A stretch of DNA of 12,678 bases from positions 1 through 12,678 of the forward strand of contig DASVBJ010000240.1 in NCBI GenBank assembly GCA_036375895.1. The letters are read 5' to 3'. Below the pieces are notes generated by a model. It saw only the letters and a program-made list of their open reading frames with translations, did no database searches and had not been told where the DNA came from. The stretch is from DASVBJ01 sp036375895 (lineage in GTDB: Bacteria; Actinomycetota; Actinomycetes; JACCUZ01). This document shows positions 1-7,253 of the stretch, piece after piece (position 1 is the stretch's first letter; the number at the start of each line of letters is the position of its first letter). Position numbers and translations under genes: made by a program.

Positions 1-67
1 ACAGCCGGACCCGGCGCGATCGGTCCCGGTCCGTCCGGCACGCGACGTGTCCCGCGGAGGGTGTGAC
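1..67 (+). other. Left-edge leader or 3' tail of an upstream gene
   Basis: Two plus-strand frames are open from the window edge and close right at the first recognised gene. Frame 3 ends in TGA at 69-71, which would give a four-base GTGA overlap with the GTG start at 68. Frame 1 ends in TGA at 64-66. Frame 3 has the more GC-rich third positions and the overlap geometry seen elsewhere in this operon, so it is the better candidate for the end of an upstream co-transcribed gene. Only about 22 residues would be visible, too few to identify a product. The stretch could equally be untranslated leader. Confidence 0.25.
56..60 (+). promoter_or_regulatory. Ribosome binding site that sets the start of the chain-length gene
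   Basis: GGAGG lies seven bases before the GTG at 68. The earlier in-frame GTG at 47 has no such site, and this motif would fall inside its coding sequence, so 68 is preferred as the start. Confidence 0.7.
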
Positions 68-1015
68 GTGAGCGAGTGGAGCGAGATCGAGCGGCTCGGG
101 GCGGGCATACGGCGCTTCTGGTGGGTGGTGTCACTGGGCACCGTGGTTGCCGCGGCGCTCGGGTTCTTCGTCACCAAGGCCATGACGCCGGTGTACGAGG
201 CGAAGACGACTCTGCTCGTCGGCCAGCTCTCGGGCGCCCAGGTCGACAACAGCGCGGTTCGGGCGCGGCAGGGGCTCGCCGCGGTGTACGCCGATCTGCT
301 CCGCCGCCAGCCGGTCCTCGCGCCGGCGGCCGAGAAGCTCGACGTCAAGGGCGGCTGGAAGGTGCTGCAGCAGCGACTCCGGGTCAGCGTGCCGCACGAG
401 GACACGCAGCTCATCATGATCACAGTGGAGGGCGGATCGCCGGCCGACGCGGAGCGGGCGGCAACGGCGATCACCGACCAGCTCAAGGCACTGACCGACG
501 CCGACGCGCCCGTCGCTGCTGTCTCGCCGAAGTTCGCGGCCGCGCAGATGACCCGGCTCGAGCGCGACATCCAGGACAACCAGGCGGAGATGGCCCAGCT
601 GCGGAAGACGCTCCCGCCCGCGGCGACGGCGCAGGCGACGCCGGACCGGGCGACGCAGGCGACGCAGGACCGGATCGACCTGCTGAACCAGCAGGTCATC
701 GACTGGCAGCGCATCTACCTCTCGCTGCAGGAAGCGGTCCGGGCCCCCTCCGGGAACGGCGTCCTGACCGTCCTCGACGAGGCGAAGGCCGACTCCACGC
801 CGGTCCGCCCGAACGTCAGGTTCAACGTCGTCATCGCGGGCTTCGCCGGACTCGTGCTCGGGCTCATCGGCGTCTACGTGGCTGCCGGACGTCTCGGCCC
901 ATCGCGCCCCGGCAACGCTTGGTATCGCCCAGGGGCCGCACCCTTTCTAGACGGCGCCGAGCAGGGCGCGGCGCGGGACCGTTCCTGGGTGTCCGCGGGA
1001 GCCGGGCCGAGATGA
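68..1015 (+). CDS. Wzz/YveK-like polysaccharide chain-length determinant (membrane protein, no kinase domain)
   Basis: Predicted 315-residue inner-membrane protein of the polysaccharide co-polymerase type, which sets chain length or regulates export during Wzx/Wzy-type synthesis. A first membrane segment is at about residues 17-36 and is followed by the typical PVYEAKTTLLVG stretch. A predicted extracellular region with a heptad-like helix (about 163-182) comes next, then a second membrane segment at about 252-274. A proline motif (STPVRPN, 243-249) precedes that segment, as is usual in Wzz proteins. There is no Walker A motif, so this is the membrane half without a fused BY-kinase. The GTG at 68 is chosen for its GGAGG. 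The stop overlaps the ATG of the next gene (ATGA, 1012-1015). Odd point: the last 40 or so residues after the second membrane segment use codons unlike the rest of the gene and match nothing I recognise. The general call is secure; the exact role is inferred. Confidence 0.85.
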   Translation: MSEWSEIERLGAGIRRFWWVVSLGTVVAAALGFFVTKAMTPVYEAKTTLLVGQLSGAQVDNSAVRARQGLAAVYADLLRRQPVLAPAAEKLDVKGGWKVLQQRLRVSVPHEDTQLIMITVEGGSPADAERAATAITDQLKALTDADAPVAAVSPKFAAAQMTRLERDIQDNQAEMAQLRKTLPPAATAQATPDRATQATQDRIDLLNQQVIDWQRIYLSLQEAVRAPSGNGVLTVLDEAKADSTPVRPNVRFNVVIAGFAGLVLGLIGVYVAAGRLGPSRPGNAWYRPGAAPFLDGAEQGAARDRSWVSAGAGPR

Positions 1016-2640
1016 CCACCACGCCGGACCGGCCTCGGACGAAACGGAAAGGCCCGCTCATGGACAAGCCCTCGACCCTGACCCAGGTGCAGCCTGGGCC
1101 GACCGCGGTGCCTGCGCAGTCCCCGCGCAGCCACCCGGCGGCACCGTTGGCCGACGCCGAGGCGCCGGCCGTGCTGGGCCGGGTGGTCGAGCTGTGTCGC
1201 GAGCTGTCGGACCGAAACGTGTCCTACTGCCACTGGAAGAGCAACGAGGCCCTGCACCTCTCGGCGTCCGGGGCGAACGACCTCGACCTCCTGGTCAGCC
1301 GTCGTGACAGCCAGGCCTTCCTGGAGGTCCTCTACCGGCTCGGCTTCAAGCACGCTCGGCTCGAGCCGGCCAAGGAGTTCCCCGGCGTCCAGCACTACTA
1401 CGGGCTGGACCCCGAGACGAAATCGTTCGTGCACGTGCACGCCCACTTCCAGCTCGTCGTGGGCGACGACATGACGAAGAACTACCGCCTGCCGATCGAG
1501 GAGGCCTACCTCGCCTCCGCGGAGCAGGGCGAGGTCTTCCGGGTACCTGCCCCGGCGTACGAGCTCGCCGTCCTGGTGATCCGGCTGGTGCTCAAGCACT
1601 CGTCGTGGGACGCCGTCCTCACTCTGCAGGGCAGGCCGACCGTGAGCGAGCGGCGGGAGGTCGCCTGGCTGGGCGCCCGCACCGAGCCGGACGAGGTGTG
1701 GGCCGTCGTCCGGGACACGATGCCCTTCATCGACCGGGGGCTCTGGGAGCGGCTGCGACGCTGCCTCGACCCGGACTGCCCGGGTGTGGCCCGGGTCGCG
1801 GCGGCACGGGACCTGCGCCGGGTCCTCGCGGCGAACGCCCGCAACCCCTGGCCGGTGGACACCCCGCTCAAGGTCGTACGTCGTGGCCGGCTGTTCGTGC
1901 GGCGAAGGGTGCTGCGCCGGCCCAGCCGGCGCAAGCGCCTCGAGACGGGGGGCTCGATCGTGGCGTTCGTGGGCGGGGACGGCGCCGGGAAGTCCACGGC
2001 CGTCGAGGCGACCAGCGCCTGGCTCACGCAGGCCTTCGACACCCACCAGCTCCACCTCGGCAAGCCGCGGCGGTCCCTGGTCTCGGCGACCCTGCGACGG
2101 GGCTGGGACCTGACCGGCGGACTGCGCAGCGGGAGCGTGACCGGGGAGTCGGCCCTCGAGGCGTCGTCCGCGGCCGAGGAGCGCGTGCCGGCGCGAGCGC
2201 ACATCCGCCTGGTGTGGGAGCTGCTCACCGCGCGGGACCGGTACCGCTCCTACGTCAAGGCCCGGCGGTTTGCTGCCCGTGGCGGGATCGTGGTGTGCGA
2301 CCGGTTCCCGGTGCCCCAGATCAAGCTCATGGACGGGGCGGTGACCGCGCGGCTGCTGCTCGACTCGAGCCGCAGCCGCCTCGTCCGCCGGCTTGCCACC
2401 CTGGAGCAGCGGTACTACGCCCGGATCCGGGACCCGGACGTCCTCATCGTGCTGCGGGTCGAGCCCGATCTCGCCGTCGAGCGGAAACGCCACGAGGAGC
2501 CGGAGAGCTTCGTCCGGCCGCGCTCGGAGGAGGTCTGGGGCATCGACTGGCGCGGCACGCCGGCCGTGGTCCTGGACGCCGGTCGCCCCAAGGACGAGGT
2601 CCTCGCCGAGATCAGGTCCCTGGTCTGGGAGAGGCTCTAG
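1012..2640 (+). CDS. Nucleotidyltransferase-like / thymidylate-kinase-like P-loop fusion protein
   Basis: Predicted 542 residues from ATG 1012 (ATGA overlap with the previous stop), or 526 from ATG 1060, which has GGAAAGG seven bases upstream. The first 50 residues are Pro/Ala-rich and look disordered. Residues about 53-180 resemble the uncharacterised nucleotidyltransferase family found in polysaccharide clusters: CHWKSN (73-78), a likely metal-binding DLD (90-92), then HVHAHFQL (141-148) and KNYRLPIEEAY (156-166). A basic linker (about 286-310) leads to a P-loop domain with Walker A GGDGAGKST (321-329), a CDRF motif (429-432) like the DR(Y/F) of thymidylate kinases, and an Arg-rich lid (RVEPDLAVERKRHEE, 482-496). 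The substrate is unknown. A role in dTMP synthesis is unlikely given the fusion and the context. Phosphorylation or nucleotide transfer to a sugar precursor or glycan is an inference. It is followed after 11 bases by a second P-loop kinase. The domain calls are fairly firm, the function is open. Confidence 0.8.
   Translation: MTTTPDRPRTKRKGPLMDKPSTLTQVQPGPTAVPAQSPRSHPAAPLADAEAPAVLGRVVELCRELSDRNVSYCHWKSNEALHLSASGANDLDLLVSRRDSQAFLEVLYRLGFKHARLEPAKEFPGVQHYYGLDPETKSFVHVHAHFQLVVGDDMTKNYRLPIEEAYLASAEQGEVFRVPAPAYELAVLVIRLVLKHSSWDAVLTLQGRPTVSERREVAWLGARTEPDEVWAVVRDTMPFIDRGLWERLRRCLDPDCPGVARVAAARDLRRVLAANARNPWPVDTPLKVVRRGRLFVRRRVLRRPSRRKRLETGGSIVAFVGGDGAGKSTAVEATSAWLTQAFDTHQLHLGKPRRSLVSATLRRGWDLTGGLRSGSVTGESALEASSAAEERVPARAHIRLVWELLTARDRYRSYVKARRFAARGGIVVCDRFPVPQIKLMDGAVTARLLLDSSRSRLVRRLATLEQRYYARIRDPDVLIVLRVEPDLAVERKRHEEPESFVRPRSEEVWGIDWRGTPAVVLDAGRPKDEVLAEIRSLVWERL
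1046..1052 (+). promoter_or_regulatory. Possible internal ribosome binding site for a shorter start at 1060
   Basis: GGAAAGG lies seven bases before the in-frame ATG at 1060. The upstream ATG at 1012 has only GGGAG at 997-1001, ten bases away, but it has the ATGA overlap with the preceding stop. The two starts differ by 16 residues of a non-conserved N-terminal tail, and the sequence alone does not decide between them. Confidence 0.4.
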
Positions 2641-2651
2641 AGGTAGCGGTG

Positions 2652-3341
2652 ATGGCCCGGCGCATCGTGGAGCTGGTCGGCCCGGCCGGCGCCGGGAAGA
2701 CGACGCTGGCCGGCCTCGTCAGCCGGGACGGTGACGAGGTCCGGCTCGGCCTGCCGCTCGGCGGTGCGGAACGTCGCCGGGCGCACGCCGTGGCCGCGCT
2801 CCGGGTGGTGCCGGCCTGCCTGCGCAGCCGCGGGGAGCGGCGGTGGTTCACGGCCGACGAGATCCGGGCGATGGGGTACCTCGACGCGTGGCAACGGCGG
2901 GCCGCGCGGCCGGCCGCCGCCGGCGGCACGGTGCTGCTCGACCACGGCCCGATCTTCCGGCTCGCCCAGCTCGACGAGTTCGGCCCGCCGGCCACCACCG
3001 ATCCCGCGTTCCGCCGCTGGTGGGACGGGTCGGTACGGCGGTGGGCGGGCCTGCTCGACGTCGTCGTCCGGCTCGACGCGCCCGACGAGGTGCTCGCCGC
3101 CCGGATCCGGTCACGTGAGCAGCGGCATGTCGTCAAAGGTGCGGCCGACGCGGCGATCAGCGCGTTCCTCGAGCGGTACCGCACGGCGTACGACCGGGTC
3201 CTCGGGCGGCTCGTGGCCGCGGCCGAGCAGTGCGGGTCGCCTATCGAGGTCGTCACCGTGCGCACGGACCGCGAGGCGCCGTCGCGCATCGCCGACCGGG
3301 TGGGCGCGGCGCTGCGGGAGGCGGCGGTGCGCGGTGGCTGA
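2652..3341 (+). CDS. Small P-loop kinase-like protein
   Basis: Predicted 229-residue cytoplasmic protein of P-loop kinase type. It opens directly with a beta strand and Walker A (VELVGPAGAGKTT, 6-18). A hydrophobic strand ending in LLDHGPIF (95-102) sits where nucleoside- and sugar-kinase-like enzymes carry their substrate-site acidic residue. It then has VVVRLDAP (137-144) and an Arg-rich lid (RIRSREQR, 151-158). The ATG at 2652 is preceded by GAGG at 2640-2643, eight bases away. A GTG immediately upstream (2649) is a trivial alternative. It starts 11 bases after the fusion gene and overlaps the flippase gene by eight bases. Its layout resembles the kinase at 7250-7999, suggesting the two share a family. 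The substrate cannot be read from the sequence. Context points to glycan or precursor phosphorylation, or to an ATPase chaperone-like role. Confidence 0.75.
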   Translation: MARRIVELVGPAGAGKTTLAGLVSRDGDEVRLGLPLGGAERRRAHAVAALRVVPACLRSRGERRWFTADEIRAMGYLDAWQRRAARPAAAGGTVLLDHGPIFRLAQLDEFGPPATTDPAFRRWWDGSVRRWAGLLDVVVRLDAPDEVLAARIRSREQRHVVKGAADAAISAFLERYRTAYDRVLGRLVAAAEQCGSPIEVVTVRTDREAPSRIADRVGAALREAAVRGG

Positions 3342-4899
3342 GCTGCGCATGGTGCTGACGCGCGCCCGGACCCGGGTGCTCGCCGACGGCAGCCTGACCA
3401 AGAAGGCGTCCCTCAACGCTCTCGTCTCACTCCTCGACTTCGCGGCGCGGATCGTCGTGGGTCTGCTGGTGACACCTCTCCTGGTGAGCCGGCTGGGCAC
3501 CTTCATGTTCGGCGTGTGGCAGTTCCTGCAGCGGCTGCTCGGTCACGCGTCGGTGGCGACCGGTCGCCCGGGCGAGGCCCTCAAGTGGGTCATCGCGCAC
3601 GACCAGAGGTCGACGGACTACGAGGAGAAGCGCCGGCAGGTGGGCAACGCCATCGCCGTCTGGTTCGTCTTCCTGCCGGTGCTGCTTGCGCTCGGCGGCG
3701 TGCTGAGCTGGTTCGCTCCTGCCTGGCTGCACGTCCCGGCCGACGACGTGACCGCGGTCCGTGTGGCCGCCGCCTGCGTCGTCCTCAACTTCATCCTGAT
3801 CAGCCTGGCCTACCTGCCGCAGTCGGTGCTGCACGGTGAGAACCTCGCCTACAAGCGGCTGGGGATGTCGACCTCCCTCGTCCTGGTCGGCGGTGGCCTC
3901 TCCGCGCTGGCCGTGGTCCTCGGCTTCGGCATCGTGGGCGTCGCGGTGTCAACCGTGGTGACGACCATCCTGTCCGGGGCGATGTACCTGCACATCGCGC
4001 GGACCCAGGTGGCCTGGTTCGGCGTGGCCCGCCCGTCGTTCGCTGCGGTCCGGGGCTTCGTCGGGCTCAGCTGGTGGTTCCTGCTGTGGAACCTCGTCAT
4101 GCAGATGATGAAGGGCTCGGACGTCATCGTGCTGGGCGTCGCCGGCTCGGCCGCCAGCGTCACGGCGTACACCCTCACCCGCTACATCCCGGACGCGATC
4201 ACCATCGCGGTGGCCACCGTGATCTTCGCGGTCATGCCGGGCCTCGGCGGGCTCGTCGGGTCCGGAGACCTGAAGAAGGCCGTGCAGGTGCGCGACGAGA
4301 CCATGGCGATCACGTGGGGACTGGCGACCGCCTCCGGGGTCGCGGTGCTGGTCTGGGAACGACCGTTCCTCGACCTGTGGGTCGGCGCCGACTACTACCC
4401 CGGCACCACCGCGGTGCTGCTCATCGTGGTGATGGTCCTGCAGCTGGCCCTGATCCGCACCGACTCCAACATCATCGACGTGACGCTGCGGCTGCAGGCC
4501 AAGACACTTCTCGGCCTGGTGTCGGCGACGCTGTCGGCCGCTCTGGGCTGGTATCTGCTGGCCGCGCGTGACCTCGGCATCAGCGGCCTCGTCGGGGGCT
4601 TCGTGCTGGGTCGGGTGATGCTGACCCTCGCCTACCCGTGGCTCGTGGGTCGTCTGCTCGGCATCGCGGTGAGCCGCCAGGTGGTCGGGGCGATCCGGCC
4701 CGGGCTGGTCACGTGCGGACTGCTGGCCGGCGGGACCGCGCTCGGCACGGTGGCCGAGGCGGGGTCGTGGCTCGTCCTGACGGCCGGCGTCGCGGCCACC
4801 ACGGTCGTCGCGGTCGGTCTCGCCGTAGGGGTGGGTCTGCCTGGTGGGCTGCGACGTCAGGTCGTGGCCAGGACGAGGCAGGCGGTGGCTTTCCGATGA
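3334..4899 (+). CDS. Wzx-like polysaccharide flippase (MVF/MATE-like superfamily)
   Basis: Predicted 521-residue integral membrane protein with about twelve to fourteen hydrophobic segments spread along its length (for example about 27-51, 105-128, 143-165, 262-282, 358-378, 388-410, 478-502), separated by short basic loops. The length and topology fit Wzx-type exporters, which move the undecaprenyl-linked repeat unit across the cytoplasmic membrane. The N-terminal LTKKASLNALVSLLDFAAR and the following TPLLVSRLG are typical of this group. Start: the GTG at 3334 lies inside the end of the preceding gene (eight-base overlap) and has GGGAGG 12 bases upstream, a rather long spacing. ATG 3349 is an in-frame alternative that removes five residues. 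It sits between a kinase and a glycosyltransferase and a few genes before the polymerase, which supports the role. The substrate glycan is unknown. Confidence 0.88.
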   Translation: MAELRMVLTRARTRVLADGSLTKKASLNALVSLLDFAARIVVGLLVTPLLVSRLGTFMFGVWQFLQRLLGHASVATGRPGEALKWVIAHDQRSTDYEEKRRQVGNAIAVWFVFLPVLLALGGVLSWFAPAWLHVPADDVTAVRVAAACVVLNFILISLAYLPQSVLHGENLAYKRLGMSTSLVLVGGGLSALAVVLGFGIVGVAVSTVVTTILSGAMYLHIARTQVAWFGVARPSFAAVRGFVGLSWWFLLWNLVMQMMKGSDVIVLGVAGSAASVTAYTLTRYIPDAITIAVATVIFAVMPGLGGLVGSGDLKKAVQVRDETMAITWGLATASGVAVLVWERPFLDLWVGADYYPGTTAVLLIVVMVLQLALIRTDSNIIDVTLRLQAKTLLGLVSATLSAALGWYLLAARDLGISGLVGGFVLGRVMLTLAYPWLVGRLLGIAVSRQVVGAIRPGLVTCGLLAGGTALGTVAEAGSWLVLTAGVAATTVVAVGLAVGVGLPGGLRRQVVARTRQAVAFR

Positions 4900-4904
4900 C
4901 ACAC

Positions 4905-4912
4905 GGAGGAGG
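4905..4912 (+). promoter_or_regulatory. Strong ribosome binding site of the GT4 gene
   Basis: GGAGGAGG lies seven bases before the ATG at 4920 and decides that start. An earlier in-frame ATG at 4896 overlaps the flippase stop (ATGA), but its first residues (THGGGG) would be encoded by the ribosome binding site itself. Confidence 0.75.
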
Positions 4913-4919
4913 TGGCGCC

Positions 4920-6032
4920 ATGGTGGTGCCGAGGCAGCGACTGGCCGTTCTGACGTCCACGATGGGTGGCGGGGGAGCCCAGCGGTCGATGGTGCGGCTG
5001 GCGGGCGGCCTCGCGGAGCGGGGATACGACGTCGACCTGGTGCTCGGCCGCCGGGACGAGGACGACCACTATCGCGGGGAGGTGTCCGACACCGTCCGCA
5101 TCGTGAGCCTCGACGCGTCCCGGGCGCTGTTCAGTGTGCCCAGCCTGATCCGCTACCTGCGTCGCGAACGGCCGGTCGCCATGGTGACGTCGCTCGACTA
5201 CATGAACGTCCTGGGCGTCTGGGCCCGCCGGCTCGCGCGGGTGCCCACCCGGGTCGTCGTGAACGAGCAGAACACGCTGTCCATGGTCGCCGACAACGGC
5301 ACCCGGCGCCGCCAGCGTGTGCTGCCCTGGCTGGTGCGGCGCTCCTACCGCCGCGCCGACGGGATCGCGGGAGTCTCGGAGGGGGTGTGCGACGACATGG
5401 CGCGCGTCCTCGGGCTGCCTCGCGAGCGGGTTCAGGTGATCCACAACCCCGTCGTGGTGCCGCGCCTGGCCGAGATGGCGGCCGAGCCGCTGGACCATCC
5501 CTGGTTCGGCCCCGACGAGCCGCCGGTGCTGCTCGCCGTGGGGCGGCTCGCCCCGCAGAAGGACTTCGAGGCCCTGCTGCGTGCGTTCGCCAAGGTGCGA
5601 GCCTCGCACGCCGCGCGGCTGCTCATCCTCGGTGACGGCGAGGAGCGCAGCCGGCTCGAGCGGCTGGTGACCGAGCTCGGGCTCGGCGAGGACGTCGACC
5701 TGCCGGGCTGGGCGGTGAACCCGTACCCGTACATGGCCTCCGCGGACCTGTTCGTGCTCTCCTCACGCTGGGAAGGGCTGCCCACGGTGCTCATCGAGGC
5801 CCTCTACTGCGGTCTGCCCATCGTGGCGACCGACTGCCCCAGCGGGCCGCGCGAGATCTTGCGGGGTGGCCGGTTCGGGTCGCTCGTCCCCGTCGGCGAC
5901 GTCGATGCACTCGCGCAGGCGATCGGCGACGCTCTCGACGGTGACGTGCCGGCGCCGGTGCCGGAGAGCTGGGCGCCTTACCGGCAGGACATCGTCGCCG
6001 ACCGCTACCTGCAGCTGATGCTCGGCGGGTGA
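4920..6032 (+). CDS. GT4-family glycosyltransferase
   Basis: Predicted 370-residue cytoplasmic or membrane-associated GT-B retaining glycosyltransferase, expected to add one sugar from a nucleotide-sugar donor to the lipid-linked repeat. The N-terminal Rossmann half has a glycine-rich acceptor loop (STMGGGGAQRS, 13-23) and NEQNT (115-119). The C-terminal donor half begins at about 202 with LLAVGRLAPQKD, carrying the donor-phosphate Arg209 and Lys214. It continues with PGW...YPYMASADLFVLSSRWEG and the EX7E motif (Glu285, Glu293). PSGPREIL follows (307-314). All catalytic landmarks of the family are intact and the length is normal. The start at 4920 is set by the strong GGAGGAGG. The gene starts 20 bases after the flippase stop and is followed after three bases by the polymerase gene. 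Sugar donor and linkage cannot be told from sequence. Confidence 0.92.
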   Translation: MVVPRQRLAVLTSTMGGGGAQRSMVRLAGGLAERGYDVDLVLGRRDEDDHYRGEVSDTVRIVSLDASRALFSVPSLIRYLRRERPVAMVTSLDYMNVLGVWARRLARVPTRVVVNEQNTLSMVADNGTRRRQRVLPWLVRRSYRRADGIAGVSEGVCDDMARVLGLPRERVQVIHNPVVVPRLAEMAAEPLDHPWFGPDEPPVLLAVGRLAPQKDFEALLRAFAKVRASHAARLLILGDGEERSRLERLVTELGLGEDVDLPGWAVNPYPYMASADLFVLSSRWEGLPTVLIEALYCGLPIVATDCPSGPREILRGGRFGSLVPVGDVDALAQAIGDALDGDVPAPVPESWAPYRQDIVADRYLQLMLGG

Positions 6033-6035
6033 CAC

Positions 6036-7253
6036 ATGAGGCGGCTGGCGTTCTGGGTGTCGGTGGCGATGGTCTTCACGCTGCCGTTCGAGAACATCAT
6101 CGACACGCCGCCGCTGGGGCGGATCAGCCGCGTCGCCGGCCTGGCTGCCGCGGCAGTCTGGCTGCCCGCGGTCCTCACCACGGGGCGGTTCAGGTCGCCG
6201 AAACCCTTCCACGCACTCTTCTTCGCCTTCGTGCTGTGGAACGGCCTGAGCGCCTTCTGGTCGGTGGACGTCCCGGCGACGGTGGGCCGGTTCATCACCT
6301 ACGCGCAGCTGCTCCTCATGGTCTACATCCTGTGGGACACGATCGCGACGCGGGTTGACCTCGCACATGTGCTGCAGGCATACGTGCTCGGATCCTGGGT
6401 CACGGTCCTGAGCGTCTTCCACGGCTACCTGTTCACCCCGCCCGCGCAGTACCAGATCCGGTTCGGGGCCGGCTCGTTCCAACTCGACGACATCGGGCTC
6501 ATCCTGGCCCTCGGCATCCCGGTGGCCTGGTACCTCGCGATGAACCCGCCCGAAGGACGCTGGTCGCGGTGGTTGCGGCTGGTGAACCTCCTGCACGTGC
6601 CGGCTGCCGTGGTCGCCATCATGCTCACCGGGTCGAGGGCCGCCCTGGTGGCAGTGGTCCCGGCCCTCGTGTTCATGGCGATGTCGCTGCGTGAGCTGGA
6701 CCGCAACCGACGTTGGGCGACGATCGGCGCCGTGGTCGCGCTGTTCCTCCTGCTTCGGCCCCTGGTGCCGACCGAGACCCTCGCGAGACTGGAGTCGAGC
6801 GGCTCCCAGGCCGCAGGCGGCGACCTGAACGGTCGGGTCGAGCTCTGGCGCGCGGCGTTCCTGACCTTCGAGCAGCACCCCTTCACGGGGGTCGGCAGCG
6901 CGGCCTTCCGCGAGACCGAGTCGAACAAGGTCGCCCACGACCTCTTCTTCCGGCTCGTGGCGGAGCTCGGCCTGGTTGGCCTCGCGCTCGTCGCGGCCCT
7001 GGTGCTGACCGCCTTCGTCAGCGGCTGGCGCCATCGGGGCATGCTGCGCGGGCTCTGGACCAGCGTCCTCACCGCCTGGCTGATCGGCGCCACGTTCTAC
7101 AACCTCGAGGACAAGAAGCAGACGTGGGTCTTCCTCAGCCTCGCTGTCGTCAGCGCGCGGCTACCGGCTCCGGTGAGCAGGCGCCGTGAGCCCGACCTGC
7201 GCGTCGGCGTAGCCCCCGCGGTGCGGGTCCGGGTCCCCGAGGGGGCGAGGTGA
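6036..7253 (+). CDS. Wzy-like polymerase / O-antigen ligase family membrane protein
   Basis: Predicted 405-residue membrane protein with about ten hydrophobic segments. The family signature is in the second half: MLTGSRAAL (196-204), a large extracytoplasmic loop with NGRVELWRAAF (265-275), HPFTGVGSAAFRE (281-293) and AHDLFFRLVAELGLVG (300-315). The conserved Arg and His residues in such positions belong to the Wzy_C/WaaL family, which joins lipid-linked glycan units or ligates them to an acceptor at the outer face of the membrane. In a locus that also has a flippase and a chain-length protein, polymerase is the more likely role than ligase. The ATG at 6036 is three bases after the preceding stop and has only a weak G-rich site upstream, so translation is probably coupled. 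The end overlaps the next start by four bases (GTGA, 7250-7253). Confidence 0.87.
   Translation: MRRLAFWVSVAMVFTLPFENIIDTPPLGRISRVAGLAAAAVWLPAVLTTGRFRSPKPFHALFFAFVLWNGLSAFWSVDVPATVGRFITYAQLLLMVYILWDTIATRVDLAHVLQAYVLGSWVTVLSVFHGYLFTPPAQYQIRFGAGSFQLDDIGLILALGIPVAWYLAMNPPEGRWSRWLRLVNLLHVPAAVVAIMLTGSRAALVAVVPALVFMAMSLRELDRNRRWATIGAVVALFLLLRPLVPTETLARLESSGSQAAGGDLNGRVELWRAAFLTFEQHPFTGVGSAAFRETESNKVAHDLFFRLVAELGLVGLALVAALVLTAFVSGWRHRGMLRGLWTSVLTAWLIGATFYNLEDKKQTWVFLSLAVVSARLPAPVSRRREPDLRVGVAPAVRVRVPEGAR

Noticed and set aside
919..949. Possible -35/-10-like pair (TTGGTA, then TTCTAG) ahead of the fusion gene
   Set aside because: The spacing is 19 bases, the -10 match is poor, and it lies within the preceding coding region. 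Not strong enough to call a promoter.
874..2493. Long minus-strand open frame opposite the fusion gene
   Set aside because: Its translation is Arg/Pro/Gly/His-rich with no recognisable domain, and it mirrors a gene with clear motifs. Long antisense frames are expected in DNA this GC-rich.
1012..2640. Calling this gene a housekeeping thymidylate kinase (tmk)
   Set aside because: Only the C-terminal part resembles TMP kinase, it carries an extra N-terminal domain, and it sits in a glycan operon. A nucleotide-metabolism role is not supported.
3949..4902. Minus-strand open frame opposite the flippase gene
   Set aside because: The product is low-complexity and charged (His/Arg/Asp/Gln-rich), while the plus strand encodes a convincing multi-membrane-segment protein.
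5763..7034. Minus-strand open frame opposite the GT4 and polymerase genes
   Set aside because: It spans two recognised genes on the other strand, and its composition is that of a shadow frame (runs of Arg, Gln, His, Glu) with no motif.
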